64,000 bases of DNA. Source: Acidobacteria bacterium Ga0077534. Lineage in GTDB: Bacteria; Acidobacteriota; Blastocatellia; Pyrinomonadales; Pyrinomonadaceae. The notes under the pieces were generated by a model that was given only the letters and a program-made list of their open reading frames with translations, had not been told where the DNA came from and did no database searches. Numbering within the stretch: the stretch's first letter is position 1; the number at the start of each line of letters is the position of its first letter. Below, piece by piece: positions 55,231-64,000 of the stretch. The stretch lies in contig LNEI01000027.1 of NCBI GenBank assembly GCA_001464455.1, forward strand, positions 287,332-351,331. The letters run 5' to 3'. Position numbers and translations under genes: made by a program.

Positions 55231-57276
55231 ATGAAGGTCTTTATAGCGTTTTTGGCTTTACTATTTCCCCTTACGGCCTCAATGGCAATTTTGGCAAGTC
55301 AACAACCGACGCCAACGCCCGCTCCGATCCGTGAGGAGGTCACAGTGACCGCGACCCGCGTCGAGACAAACGCAGGTGAAACGCCCCTTAGCGTCAGCGT
55401 AATTCCGCGATCAAAGATAGATTCGGCCGCCGCTCCTGCTCTCGATGATGTTCTGAGGCAGACCGCCGGATTCTCGATCTTTCGCCGCTCGTCGAGCCGA
55501 AATGCCAACCCGACGACACAGGGCGTTAGTCTTCGCGGTGTCGGGGCAACGGGAGCGAGCCGCTCCGGAGTTTTTCTCGACGGCGTACCGCTGAACGACC
55601 CCTTCGGCGGATGGGTACAGTGGGGGCGAGTTTTGCCAGGCTCGGTCGAAACGGTCGAGATCCTCCGCGGCGGAGCTTCAAGCCTTTATGGCGATGCAAG
55701 TTTGAGCGGTGCGATCAATATTCAGCCTCGAGAGGCTACTGAGCGTCTGAACGCTGCTGCCGACATTTTTGGAGGTACGCAGGGAACAGCGGCTGGCAGT
55801 CTTTTCGTCGGTTCCAAGCTCGAAAAGTGGCTCTTCGGATTAGACCTTGGCAGCTTTCAGACCCGCGGCTATCGCCCCGTGGACGAGGATGTTCGCGGGC
55901 CCGTCGATGTTTTTGCCGGAGTTAGAAACAATGCCTTTTCAGCGCGGCTCGAAAGGTCGATCTCGCAGAATTTCACCGTTTTCATTCGCCCATCGTATTT
56001 TGGCGAGGTGCGAACGAACGGCACCGGTTTGCAGACCAATCGCACGCACATCAGGCAGATCTCGGCGGGAGGCGACCTGCGGGCCGACCGAGGGAGCTTC
56101 GATCTCCGGTTTCGAGCCTTCGGCGGCGATCAGGTCTATGATCAGATCTTTTCCGTGGTAAATGCACCTCGCTCGGCTGAAACGCTCAATCGGATCCAAC
56201 GCGTGCCGGCGGATATCGCAGGTTTCTCGGTTCAAGCTTCTGCCGTTATTCGCCAGCATACTTTTCTTGCGGGGATCGAGGCACGCCGCGTTCGAGGTGC
56301 GAGCGACGAGATCGGCTATGCGAATAATGCCGCGACGACAGCCGTCGGAGCCGGAGGGCGACAGAGGACGGCCGGTATTTTCTTTCAGGACATCGTTCGT
56401 CTCGGCGAACGTGCTGTGATCGCCGGGAGCATTCGATACGACAGTTGGACCAACGCACAGGCATTCAATCTTTCTCGAACGATCGCGACCGGTGCGACCG
56501 TCGTAACTGCATTTCCCGATCGCGAAGACGACGCCGTCAGCCCACAATTTTCCGCCCTTTATCGTATCTCCGACAGTATTTCGATCTTCGCCGGAGCCTC
56601 GCGAAGCTTCCGTTCACCGACATTGAACGAACTCTATCGGGCATTTCGCGTCGGCAGCGTCCTGACGACCGCCAACGAAAACCTCCGAGCCGAACGATCG
56701 AACAACGCCGAGGGCGGCATTGGCTACAATGCGAAGCGATTTTCTTTTAGAGCCAACGTTTTCTACGCGTCGATCGGTCAAGCGATCGCAAACGTCACAC
56801 TGTCTGTCACACCGACGCTCATCACGCGACAAAGGCAAAACGCGGGGCGTACACGCAGTGCCGGCGTCGAGGTCGAGGGCAACACAAGCATTGGGCGTGT
56901 CTTGTTTACGGGCAGCTACCAATTTGCCGACTCGGTCGTTACGGAATTTGCGTCGAACCCGTCACTTATCGGACTCCGCACGCCTCAGATCCCGAAACAT
57001 CAGGCCAGCCTGCAAGCAAGACTTCCAGCGGGAAAATGGGACCTTGCCGTCCAAACACGGGCATCTAGTGAGCAGTTCGACGACGATGTTAACCAATTCC
57101 GGCTTGAGCCGTACTTTCAGGCGGATGTCTTTCTTGCAAGGAAGTTAGGACGATCGGCACAGCTTTATGCCGCCGTTGAGAATGTATTCAATTCGCGTTA
57201 TTCGATAGGGAAAACGCCGATCCGGACGGTAAGTTCACCAGTCGGGCTGCGGGTAGGAATTCGGTTGAGACGATAA
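55231..57276 (+). CDS. TonB-dependent receptor, small-substrate type
   Basis: 681 residues; signal peptide about 1-23. EEVTVTATRVE is a TonB-box-like start; the plug spans about 35-160 with GVSLRGVGATGASRSGVFLDG and EILRGGASSLYGDASLSGAI, and a 22-strand-type barrel follows. This classical layout (no carboxypeptidase-like domain) is seen for siderophore, cobalamin and metal receptors; the substrate cannot be told. Only 44 bases separate it from the PIN gene, with no riboswitch visible. Confidence 0.9.
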   Translation: MKVFIAFLALLFPLTASMAILASQQPTPTPAPIREEVTVTATRVETNAGETPLSVSVIPRSKIDSAAAPALDDVLRQTAGFSIFRRSSSRNANPTTQGVSLRGVGATGASRSGVFLDGVPLNDPFGGWVQWGRVLPGSVETVEILRGGASSLYGDASLSGAINIQPREATERLNAAADIFGGTQGTAAGSLFVGSKLEKWLFGLDLGSFQTRGYRPVDEDVRGPVDVFAGVRNNAFSARLERSISQNFTVFIRPSYFGEVRTNGTGLQTNRTHIRQISAGGDLRADRGSFDLRFRAFGGDQVYDQIFSVVNAPRSAETLNRIQRVPADIAGFSVQASAVIRQHTFLAGIEARRVRGASDEIGYANNAATTAVGAGGRQRTAGIFFQDIVRLGERAVIAGSIRYDSWTNAQAFNLSRTIATGATVVTAFPDREDDAVSPQFSALYRISDSISIFAGASRSFRSPTLNELYRAFRVGSVLTTANENLRAERSNNAEGGIGYNAKRFSFRANVFYASIGQAIANVTLSVTPTLITRQRQNAGRTRSAGVEVEGNTSIGRVLFTGSYQFADSVVTEFASNPSLIGLRTPQIPKHQASLQARLPAGKWDLAVQTRASSEQFDDDVNQFRLEPYFQADVFLARKLGRSAQLYAAVENVFNSRYSIGKTPIRTVSSPVGLRVGIRLRR

Positions 57277-57293
57277 GGAGTAGCTGACCGAAG

Positions 57294-57347
57294 AAAAAAG
57301 TCCGTCCCGCAAACGGACAAAAAAGGCCGCCTTATCCAAAGACGGCC
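57294..57347 (-). terminator. Tandem terminators of the leftward Oar-like receptor gene
   Basis: Read on the minus strand, GGCCGTC ... GGCGGCC (57347-57325) is followed by six Ts, then GTCCG ... CGGAC (57318-57300) again by six Ts. Two hairpin-plus-U units lie 30 bases past the stop of the gene. Confidence 0.75.
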
Positions 57348-57377
57348 ACAAATGCGTTTACGCAGAAATGGTCAAAC

Positions 57378-60300
57378 CTAGAACACCAAGCGACCGCCGA
57401 TGATGATCCGTCGATTGCCGCCGTCAGTGGCCCATTGATTCAGGAAGTTGGCACCGGCGCTGATCGCTGAGTTTGGCACGCCGAAGTTTCGACGGTTGAA
57501 CGCATTGAACATATCAACGCGGATCTGGAAGCGAACACGCTCCGTAAGGACCGTGTTCTTGATGATGCCGAAGTCGATATTCTCGATGCCGTCAGCACGC
57601 AGAATGTTACGGCCCGAGTTGCCGAGACGCTGTGCTGCCGTCACTGGCGAGAACAGATTCGGACAGGCATTTCCCGTCACCGGCGTACCGCACGCGGCCC
57701 GGATCTCAGGTATCGACATTCCTCCCAAATTCGCGGTTGAAACCAGATTCGCCCGGATCGCGTTGCCGACGAGGCCGGAAATGCCATTCAACGCACCTGC
57801 CGGATCGGCTCCGTTAAACACCGTGAAGGGGGCTCCACTCTGGATCGTAAAGAACGAGTTGAACTGCCATCCGCCCAGTACGCGTCCGACAAAGCCGCTT
57901 TGCTCGCGATAGAAGGGAAGCTGATAGACGAAGTTACCCGTCAAACGATGCGGCCGGTCATAGCTCGAACGGCCGCGGTCGGCTTCAAGATTGAATGAAT
58001 CCTGGGCCACAGCAACCTCACCAGTCGAAGGATTGAAAACCTCGGACGCAGTGTCGATGAACGAACTCCACGTGTAGTGAATACCTGCACTGAAGTTGTT
58101 GCTTAGACGCTTTTCGAGGCTCATCTGCATCGAGTGATAATCTGACTCTGCTTCATTTCCACGCAGACGGATCACGCCGCGAGTCGGGTCGACGCGTGGA
58201 CATGGATTGGCATTCGTACCACCCGTACAAGCCGTTCGAGGATTGCCGTCGATCGTCTGAAATAGTCCACGTCCAATGGTACCGACGTAGCCGACCTTGA
58301 GGGCCGTATTGGCGCCTAGTTCACGCTGAAATTCGAGCGAGAACTGATCTGCTGACGGGGCACGGAAATCGGCTCCGACGACTGTGCGTGTCAGGAGCAG
58401 CGGAGCGGCGACGTTCGGCGTTGCCGTCGGCAGCGAGGCAAACGCACCCTGACGCGGTGGATCGACGGTAGCCACGAACGGGAAAGAACTCGCGACGTTC
58501 AGATTTATGTTGACGAAATTTGCATCATACGAACGTGCATAGCCCCCGCGGATAACCAGCCTGTTCCCGCCGGTGAGCCAACCGAGTACTCCGTCTTCGG
58601 ATGTCTGTGGGTTCCAGTTGAAGCCAAATCTTGGCATGAAATTGTTTTTGTCTGTTTCAGGTACCGGATCGAACCTGAAGCCCGGATTATTATTGTTTGC
58701 CGCGAGAATTCGTTCATTCAGGGTCTTGAGATAGCTGAACGAATCACCCGGATTCTCATATCTTAATCCAAAGCTAAGCGTGAAGTTCGGCCGAATCCTC
58801 CACTGGTCCTGAGCAAACCAATAATGCTCGTACCAATCGTAGAAGCCGATAATGTCGCCGCCGTTTAATGGCCGGTTGATAGTTGCTGCAAGATCGGCGT
58901 TGTCATCGATATAGTTCTGCAGGGTCGAATAGGCCAGTCGCCCGCGGACCGTTGGAAAGAAGAAACTCTTCACTTCGAGCTTGCGAAAGTCCACGCCAAA
59001 TTTTAGCGAATGGTTTCCCCGTGTCACGGAGATCGAATCCTGGATCTGATAAGTATTGTTGACGCGAAACTGCGGAAGGTTCACCGCGAGTCCGATCGCC
59101 GTTCGGTTTGCAGCGGCGTTAAAGCCGTTCAGCCCAAGGTTGACGATCTCGATCGACGGGATCGTTTCCGAAGCTGGGTCAACTGCGCTTGTGGTTGAGT
59201 CGTAGCGCGCGTACGACACGCGGAATTCGTTCGCCACGTCACTCCTGAAGATGCTGTTCCAAACAAAGACCGCAGCTTCCGAACGCAGAGTATTTGCGGT
59301 CGTCAATCCCGGTGGGGTCACCTGTCCAGTTCCGTTCGTTGCCTGCGAAGCGAAGCGGTAGCGGCCGAAGATCAGGTTCTTGCTATTGATGCGATGATCA
59401 ACACGGAACGACGCCTGATCATCGTCAAACGTGAGAGCCGACGAGCCTGTAATGTTGCCGAGCGGCACCACGAAGGTCTGTCCGTTGCGGACAAAGGAAA
59501 CCGATGTGCCGTTATCCGCTCCGGCGGGAACAAACCGAAGCAGAGCCTGGACCTGCGGCAGCGAACCCGCGGCGTTCTGCAGGACTGAACGCCCGGCGGC
59601 TGTTGGAGCACCGTTTAGAGTGAAGCCCGAACCGAGCTGACGATCGGTCCACCGCTGATAGTCGACAAAGAAATGCGTCCGGTCACGCCCGTCGTAAAAG
59701 CCGAGATGCACCGGGCCGCCGACGGTGAAGCCGATCTGATTTTCGAGACGTTTAGGTGCGAACTCGAGCGAAGGGTTGTTCGCGGGCGGCGTCGAATCGC
59801 AGAAACCCGCCGACTTGTTCAAATTGCTGCACGCATTCAGCTTTTTGTTGTTATGAAACCAGAAAAGCGAACCGTGGAGGTCATTCGTTCCGGATTTGCC
59901 GATGAAATTGACGACCGAACCCGAGTTGCGGCCGAATTCCGGAAGGAACTGACTCGTGGTGATGCGCACCTCCTGAATTGCATCAGGATTGTTCAGGGCC
60001 AACTGGCCGCCGGCGACGCTCGGGTCGTTCATGTCCTGGCCGTCGATCATAAAGTTGTTTGAACGAACGCGGCCGCCGTTTGCTGAGAAGCTGACGCCGT
60101 TGGCAAAACCAGTCTGTCCGCTGCCAAGCTGGCTGACGCCCGGCACCGAAAGCAAGACGTTAAAAACGTTGCGGTTTGTTGCGATCGGGAGCTCGGCAAG
60201 TCGTTTTTCGTCAAATCGCGTGCTGACCTCGGCGGTCGTTGTATTTAGCAGGGTTGCGTCCTGCGTCACGGTAACGACTTCCTGCACGCCGCCGGCTTTG

Positions 60301-60626
60301 AGTGTCACGCCGATGACCGCATCCTGATTGGCTAAAAGTACGATACCGGTCTGCACGTACTTCGAAAAATTTGCAGCCGTAACGGTCACTTCGTAACCAC
60401 CGATCGTTATGTTGACAAAATTGAACCTGCCGTCAGTCCCTGTGACCGAAGTTCGTGTTAAGCCTGTATCAGTGTTTCTGATTGTCACGGTCGCGCCGGA
60501 GATAACCGCCTGATTTTCATCAGACACTGTGCCCGACAGCGATCCATTGTTCGACTGTGCAAGCACGGGTATGCAAAGCGCAAGCAGAAACACAAATAGT
60601 GAGATCCTACCCAAGATTGAGAACAT
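57378..60626 (-). CDS. Oar-like TonB-dependent receptor with CarboxypepD_reg domain
   Basis: 1082 residues from ATG 60626, chosen because GGAGG stands at 60637-60633, six bases upstream, and a clean signal peptide follows (cleavage after VLAQ, about residue 24). Carboxypeptidase-regulatory-like domain about 28-115, plug-like region about 120-260 (FMIDGQDMND, EFGRNSGSVVNFIGKSGTND), then a long barrel ending in GGRLVF. It stands alone between terminators, so the substrate is unknown. Confidence 0.88.
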   Translation of the reverse strand: MFSILGRISLFVFLLALCIPVLAQSNNGSLSGTVSDENQAVISGATVTIRNTDTGLTRTSVTGTDGRFNFVNITIGGYEVTVTAANFSKYVQTGIVLLANQDAVIGVTLKAGGVQEVVTVTQDATLLNTTTAEVSTRFDEKRLAELPIATNRNVFNVLLSVPGVSQLGSGQTGFANGVSFSANGGRVRSNNFMIDGQDMNDPSVAGGQLALNNPDAIQEVRITTSQFLPEFGRNSGSVVNFIGKSGTNDLHGSLFWFHNNKKLNACSNLNKSAGFCDSTPPANNPSLEFAPKRLENQIGFTVGGPVHLGFYDGRDRTHFFVDYQRWTDRQLGSGFTLNGAPTAAGRSVLQNAAGSLPQVQALLRFVPAGADNGTSVSFVRNGQTFVVPLGNITGSSALTFDDDQASFRVDHRINSKNLIFGRYRFASQATNGTGQVTPPGLTTANTLRSEAAVFVWNSIFRSDVANEFRVSYARYDSTTSAVDPASETIPSIEIVNLGLNGFNAAANRTAIGLAVNLPQFRVNNTYQIQDSISVTRGNHSLKFGVDFRKLEVKSFFFPTVRGRLAYSTLQNYIDDNADLAATINRPLNGGDIIGFYDWYEHYWFAQDQWRIRPNFTLSFGLRYENPGDSFSYLKTLNERILAANNNNPGFRFDPVPETDKNNFMPRFGFNWNPQTSEDGVLGWLTGGNRLVIRGGYARSYDANFVNINLNVASSFPFVATVDPPRQGAFASLPTATPNVAAPLLLTRTVVGADFRAPSADQFSLEFQRELGANTALKVGYVGTIGRGLFQTIDGNPRTACTGGTNANPCPRVDPTRGVIRLRGNEAESDYHSMQMSLEKRLSNNFSAGIHYTWSSFIDTASEVFNPSTGEVAVAQDSFNLEADRGRSSYDRPHRLTGNFVYQLPFYREQSGFVGRVLGGWQFNSFFTIQSGAPFTVFNGADPAGALNGISGLVGNAIRANLVSTANLGGMSIPEIRAACGTPVTGNACPNLFSPVTAAQRLGNSGRNILRADGIENIDFGIIKNTVLTERVRFQIRVDMFNAFNRRNFGVPNSAISAGANFLNQWATDGGNRRIIIGGRLVF

Positions 60627-60835
60627 ATCTATCCTCCAATAAGTTGTTAGTGAAAAGTGTTTCGAACAGATGTACTTCAGCTTCAGAATTCGATCGCTGA
60701 TGTGCCGTTCTAATGCGCAAAATATAGCAAACGTTATTCCAGAAGCTAAATTATTGAAAACACTAAGCTCTGTGGGCATGCCTTAACACGCATTTAACAT
60801 AATTTTCGACGAACTACGAAAAAATGGAGGAAAAG

Positions 60836-60869
60836 CAAAAAACCCGTTTCGAACAGCTTCGAAACGGGT
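60836..60869 (-). terminator. Terminator of the ferredoxin gene
   Basis: Perfect 12-bp stem ACCCGTTTCGAA / TTCGAAACGGGT with a 4-base loop; on the minus strand it runs into a T-run (60842-60837), 29 bases after the ferredoxin stop. Confidence 0.88.
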
Positions 60870-60898
60870 GTATTTGCAAACTAATTATCGGGCCAGTA

Positions 60899-61195
60899 TT
60901 ACTCGGGCGGGCCGGAACATCCAGCTCCCATCAAGGCCGGTTGTTTGGTGCTGATGATCGGGTAATTTTCTGCCTCTTTGTTCTTCTCGAGCCAGTCCAG
61001 GTACTCTTCCGGCACAGACATATCCGAGAAAATGGCCTCGACCGGGCACTCAGGGAGACACGCGTCGCAGTCGATGCAGGAATCGGGGTTAATCAGCAGG
61101 CGGTCGGGTGTTTCGTGAAACGCTTCGACCGGACAGACTGCGGCGCAGTCGGTGTATTTGCATTCAACACAAGGGGTAGTGACGATATAGGTCAT
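60899..61195 (-). CDS. Ferredoxin with two iron-sulphur clusters (FdxA-like)
   Basis: 98 residues. [19 protein letters not shown] and [16 protein letters not shown] provide the Cys pattern of seven-iron ([3Fe-4S][4Fe-4S]) FdxA-type ferredoxins, followed by a family-typical tail ending in a Gly/Cys/Ser/Pro stretch. Small soluble electron carrier; partner unknown. It is transcribed alone and ends in a strong hairpin. Confidence 0.88.
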   Translation of the reverse strand: MTYIVTTPCVECKYTDCAAVCPVEAFHETPDRLLINPDSCIDCDACLPECPVEAIFSDMSVPEEYLDWLEKNKEAENYPIISTKQPALMGAGCSGPPE

Positions 61196-61322
61196 AGTGC
61201 TTTAGGACGTGATGAGTCCACACCCAAACTAAAAACCTAATATCCAACGGCACGGATGTCAAATCAGCGTCATTCTTACCGGTTCTTTGCCGCATTGGGT
61301 GTATAATTTCCACGAGAAGCCT

Positions 61323-61904
61323 ATGAAGCCGAATCCGTTACCTCGAATGTCCGGCGAAGAGTACCTCGCCTTCGAACGCGCGTCCGACGAAAAGCACGAA
61401 TATCGTAATGGCCAGATCGTTGCAATGTCGGGCGCCCGGCGTTCACACAACGTGATCTCGACCAATATCAGTGGTTTACTCTGGCAGCACCTAAAGGGGA
61501 AATCGTGCGAAACCTATGCGGGCGATATGCGTGTTTATCTTCCAAGTGAAGACCTGTACGCCTATCCTGACGTTGTAGTTGTTTGTGGCGAGCCGGAGTT
61601 TCAGGACGAGGTCTTCGATACGCTGCTCAACCCGGTCGTTCTGGTCGAAATATTGTCCGAAACCACGGAAGCCTATGATCGCGGCGATAAGTCGCATTCT
61701 TACAGAAAGATCGCGAGCCTTCGCGAGTATTTGCTGGTCTCTCAAAACCAGATGCAGATCGAAAAGTACACCAAGCACGGCGACGGCTTCTGGATGCTGA
61801 CTGACGTTTCAGGTCCGGAGGGCGAAGTTCCTCTGGAGTCGATCGAGTGCACGCTCCGGCTTTCGGAGATCTACGATAAGGTGGTTTTCGAACCAAAGAC
61901 TTAA
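61323..61904 (+). CDS. Uma2-family (DUF820) endonuclease-like protein
   Basis: 193 residues from ATG 61323 (GAGAAG stands just upstream; the TTG at 61287 is a poorer start). PD-(D/E)xK-like features: EKHEYRNGQIVAMSGA, the PDVVVVCGEPEF Asp, and LVEILSETTEAYDRGDK with Glu-x-Lys-like end. This family is abundant and of unknown function in cyanobacteria and other groups; a nuclease role is inferred from the fold only. Confidence 0.85.
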   Translation: MKPNPLPRMSGEEYLAFERASDEKHEYRNGQIVAMSGARRSHNVISTNISGLLWQHLKGKSCETYAGDMRVYLPSEDLYAYPDVVVVCGEPEFQDEVFDTLLNPVVLVEILSETTEAYDRGDKSHSYRKIASLREYLLVSQNQMQIEKYTKHGDGFWMLTDVSGPEGEVPLESIECTLRLSEIYDKVVFEPKT

Positions 61905-61972
61905 GTCGATCGAGCACTTATCGTTAAATCCGTTCCGGTGCTAGAATTACCGAAAAGAAAGATCTCCCCCTT

Positions 61973-63025
61973 GTGAAACAAATGAAAAATATTAAAGCAG
62001 AACGCGATCTGTCACTTGATTTTTTGCGCGTGACCGAAGCGGCCGCGATCGAATCGGCCAAGACAATGGGCCAGGGCGACCGTAAATACTCAGACCACGT
62101 CGCCGTAGAAGCCATGCGCGAGGTCATGGACACTGTTCCGATGCGTGGCCGTATCGTCATCGGCGAAGGCGAACGCGACGAGGCCCCGATGCTGTACATC
62201 GGCGAAGAGCTTGGCGGCGGCATCTTTTCGGCCGAGGCCCGGACCGAATTTCCTGAGGTTGACATAGCAGTCGACCCGCTCGAGGGAACGAATCTTTGTG
62301 CTCTGGGTGCAAATAACGCCATCGCGGTGCTCGCCGCCGCCGAACGCGGCGGTTTGCTCTATGCGCCGGACATTTATATGGACAAGATCGTCGTCGGCCC
62401 TTCGTGCCGAGGGGCGGTCGATATTGACGCACCCGTTGCAGACAATCTCAAAAATATTGCCCGTCGTCTCGGCCGCGACATCGACGATCTGACCGTCATG
62501 TGTCTCGACCGAAGCCGACACAAAGCCCTCGTTGACGCCGTGCGTGCCGCGGGAGCTCGAATTCGCCTGATATCGGACGGAGACCTGTCTGCCGGCATTT
62601 CAGCGGCGGTCGCGGGAACAAACATACACGCCCTGATGGGCATCGGCGGTGCTCCCGAGGGCGTTATTACCGCTGCGGCGATGAAGTGCCTTAACGGCGA
62701 GATCCAGGCAAAGCTCGTGTGGGATCCGGATCGTCTCGGCGTAGATAAATCTAAGGTCCCAGACGCCGAGGCCGTTATGAAACGGCTAAACGAAATGGGC
62801 ATTACCGACCCGAACAAGATCTACGATACAAACGACCTCGCCCCCGGCAAAAAGATCATCTTTGCCGCTACCGGTGTCACCGACGGCGCACTGCTGAGGG
62901 GTGTCCGGTTCTTCGGTGCCGGAAAGCGTACACACTCGGTCGTCATGACAACCGACAGCAAGAGCATCCGCTTCGTCGACACCGTCCACGTTGAAGGCGG
63001 CCCCGATGCAGTGATCAGGTTCTAA
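61973..63025 (+). CDS. glpX: Fructose-1,6-bisphosphatase class II (GlpX)
   Basis: 350 residues from GTG 61973; ATG 61982 is an alternative. [32 protein letters not shown] and [14 protein letters not shown] are GlpX hallmarks, with the acidic metal site in EGERDE and DPLEGT. It hydrolyses fructose-1,6-bisphosphate in gluconeogenesis, which fits growth on uronates yielding pyruvate and glyceraldehyde-3-phosphate. Confidence 0.95.
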   Translation: MKQMKNIKAERDLSLDFLRVTEAAAIESAKTMGQGDRKYSDHVAVEAMREVMDTVPMRGRIVIGEGERDEAPMLYIGEELGGGIFSAEARTEFPEVDIAVDPLEGTNLCALGANNAIAVLAAAERGGLLYAPDIYMDKIVVGPSCRGAVDIDAPVADNLKNIARRLGRDIDDLTVMCLDRSRHKALVDAVRAAGARIRLISDGDLSAGISAAVAGTNIHALMGIGGAPEGVITAAAMKCLNGEIQAKLVWDPDRLGVDKSKVPDAEAVMKRLNEMGITDPNKIYDTNDLAPGKKIIFAATGVTDGALLRGVRFFGAGKRTHSVVMTTDSKSIRFVDTVHVEGGPDAVIRF

Positions 63026-63033
63026 TAATTGCA

Positions 63034-63105
63034 GAAGCCCGCACGAGGTAAGGGCTCTGACGAGCTATCGGCTACGGCTTAAATCTCTTACTTCGTGCGG
63101 GCTTC
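63034..63105. repeat. Long hairpin between glpX and the DUF2085 gene
   Basis: GAAGCCCGCACGAGGTAAG (63034-63052) faces CTTACTTCGTGCGGGCTTC (63087-63105), 18 of 19 bases paired around a 34-base loop. No T-run, so it may be an intergenic repeat or an RNA-stability stem rather than a terminator. Confidence 0.65.
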
Positions 63106-63115
63106 CGCAACAAAT

Positions 63116-63658
63116 ATGCCCGAGCCCGCCGAGAATTACACACCCCAGCCGCGACTTGCGGCGATGCGCCGGCAGGCGTGGAAAATGTGGGCGATCGGGC
63201 TGTTTGTCGTCTTTCTGTGGGCTGCTCTGATAGTTCTCGCCCCGATCGCGAAGTCCTACGGCTTCACCTCGATCTCGGACCCGCTCTACCATTTCTACAA
63301 CTTCATCTGCCATCGCATTCCCGATCGCTCGTTCCATATCGCGGGCGAATCTTTCGGGGTGTGTTCCCGGTGTACCGGCGTTTATTTTGGCCTTTTTCTC
63401 GGTTTTGCGATCTACCCGCTGTGGCGGCGGATCGAGGAGATCGAACCGCTTGCACGCTTTTGGCTCTTCCTCTCTCTTATTCCCATTGGGATCGATTGGT
63501 CGCTGACGATGTTCGGGATCTGGGAAAATACGCAGCTCTCCCGAGTCGCCACCGGACTCATCCTCGGCGTCGCCTGCGCGACCTATATCGTCCCGGCCCT
63601 TGTTGAAATTGCCCGAAACCTGACCAACCGCCGCCGCCTCGGCAACCCGTCCGTCTAG
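63116..63658 (+). CDS. DUF2085 membrane protein
   Basis: 180 residues from ATG 63116; the frame opens slightly earlier inside the hairpin. Membrane helices are near 28-50, 92-110, 120-140 and 145-165. FICHRIPDRSFHIAGE and CSRCTGVYFG match the DUF2085 motif, with His/Cys residues that look like a metal site. Function unknown. Confidence 0.85.
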   Translation: MPEPAENYTPQPRLAAMRRQAWKMWAIGLFVVFLWAALIVLAPIAKSYGFTSISDPLYHFYNFICHRIPDRSFHIAGESFGVCSRCTGVYFGLFLGFAIYPLWRRIEEIEPLARFWLFLSLIPIGIDWSLTMFGIWENTQLSRVATGLILGVACATYIVPALVEIARNLTNRRRLGNPSV

Positions 63659-63803
63659 TTCGCCGAGCGTTGCGTGAGAATGTCCCGGAACGGCTGAATT
63701 ACTACCAAACTATTTCACGCATTTTGCGTCAGTTTGTGCGTTATTGACCATTCCGTGCGGTTTGGCATTTCAATTTCGCGAGAGTTCGTGTAGCGTCTAT
63801 AGC

Positions 63804-64000
63804 ATGAGCAACTGTAGCTGCAACAACGCAACGAAACTTTCGGTCAAACTTCCTGCCTATGCACCCGACGAAAAGCTGGCATTCGTCGAACGCGTGTGCG
63901 GACTTCTGATCGAAAGCCGTTACGGAACGGACCGTCGATTCATCCCTCTCTCGAGCTTCAGCAAGGCCTCTGAGCCCGATGAGGATGATCTCGACGCGAA
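63804..64000 (+). CDS. Hypothetical small protein (3' end cut by window)
   Basis: At least 65 residues, open to the window end. It begins MSNCSCNNATKLSVKLPAY; the first five residues hold two cysteines (CxC), followed by a helical segment and an acidic stretch (EPDEDDLDA). No family recognised. Confidence 0.45.
   Translation, partial: MSNCSCNNATKLSVKLPAYAPDEKLAFVERVCGLLIESRYGTDRRFIPLSSFSKASEPDEDDLDA

Noticed and set aside
1..64000. CRISPR arrays, tRNA or rRNA genes, insertion sequences
   Set aside because: No regularly spaced repeats, tRNA-like cloverleafs or transposase motifs were noticed by eye; a tRNA scan could still reveal a missed gene.

Overview
The window looks like a chromosome segment of a Gram-negative soil-type bacterium, most probably Acidobacteriota, class Blastocatellia. 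This is an inference from gene content: large Oar-like TonB-dependent receptors with an N-terminal carboxypeptidase-regulatory-like domain and no SusD partner, CarboxypepD_reg-barrel proteins, multihaem cytochromes, an XrtA-type deacetylase, AbgT and DUF2085 proteins. No rRNA, tRNA, CRISPR array, insertion sequence or prophage is visible. The window cuts a gene at each end (1..1832 and 63804..64000).

Region A (1..13725) is a divergent electron-transfer locus. Leftward from a promoter near 7.5 kb run a secreted double GlcG/HbpS-domain protein, an unknown secreted protein, two nine-haem cytochromes, a four-haem cytochrome, a zinc-ribbon membrane protein, and a large protein joining two cyclic-nucleotide-binding-like domains to four predicted [4Fe-4S] clusters and membrane helices. 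Rightward run an outer-membrane barrel protein and a ten-haem cytochrome fused to an LVIVD-type beta-propeller. By CXXCH count the locus encodes 32 haem sites. It is the best candidate here for an undescribed system, possibly moving electrons between the inner membrane and the cell surface.

Region B (about 13.9..41.3 kb) is a pectin and rhamnogalacturonan utilisation locus. An Oar-like receptor is followed by an operon-like series: pectinesterase-pectate lyase fusion, polygalacturonase, Gfo/Idh/MocA oxidoreductase, rhamnogalacturonan acetylesterase, GH43-like protein and GH105 fusion. Then come a cupin, a FadR-type GntR regulator and a GH43 enzyme. A leftward operon carries a hexuronate-type MFS transporter, an atypical M24 peptidase homologue and an SDR. 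A rightward series carries a NagB-fold protein, UxaA-type dehydratase, ROK regulator, KduI/IolB-like isomerase, KduD, KdgK and Eda. The Kdu-KdgK-Eda path to pyruvate and glyceraldehyde-3-phosphate is complete, but no uronate isomerase (UxaC) or tagaturonate reductase (UxaB) is seen. Two identical-pattern operators (ATTGGTnnnACCAAT, at 13955 and 33184) sit in promoters at both ends of the locus and fit the encoded FadR-type regulator. The spaces between the uronate genes hold REP-like palindromes.

Region C (40.8..46.4 kb) holds mixed genes: DinB-like protein, purL, an AbgT-family transporter and hemW.

Region D (46.5..54.2 kb, minus strand) holds def and a zinc-ribbon microprotein followed by surface-glycan genes: GT39-like transferase, polysaccharide deacetylase, FAD oxidoreductase, a deacetylase-glycosyltransferase fusion and wecB.

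Region E (54.4..64 kb) holds an antitoxin-like gene with a frameshifted PIN toxin, two more TonB-dependent receptors, a ferredoxin, a Uma2 nuclease-like protein, glpX, a DUF2085 membrane protein and a truncated small gene.
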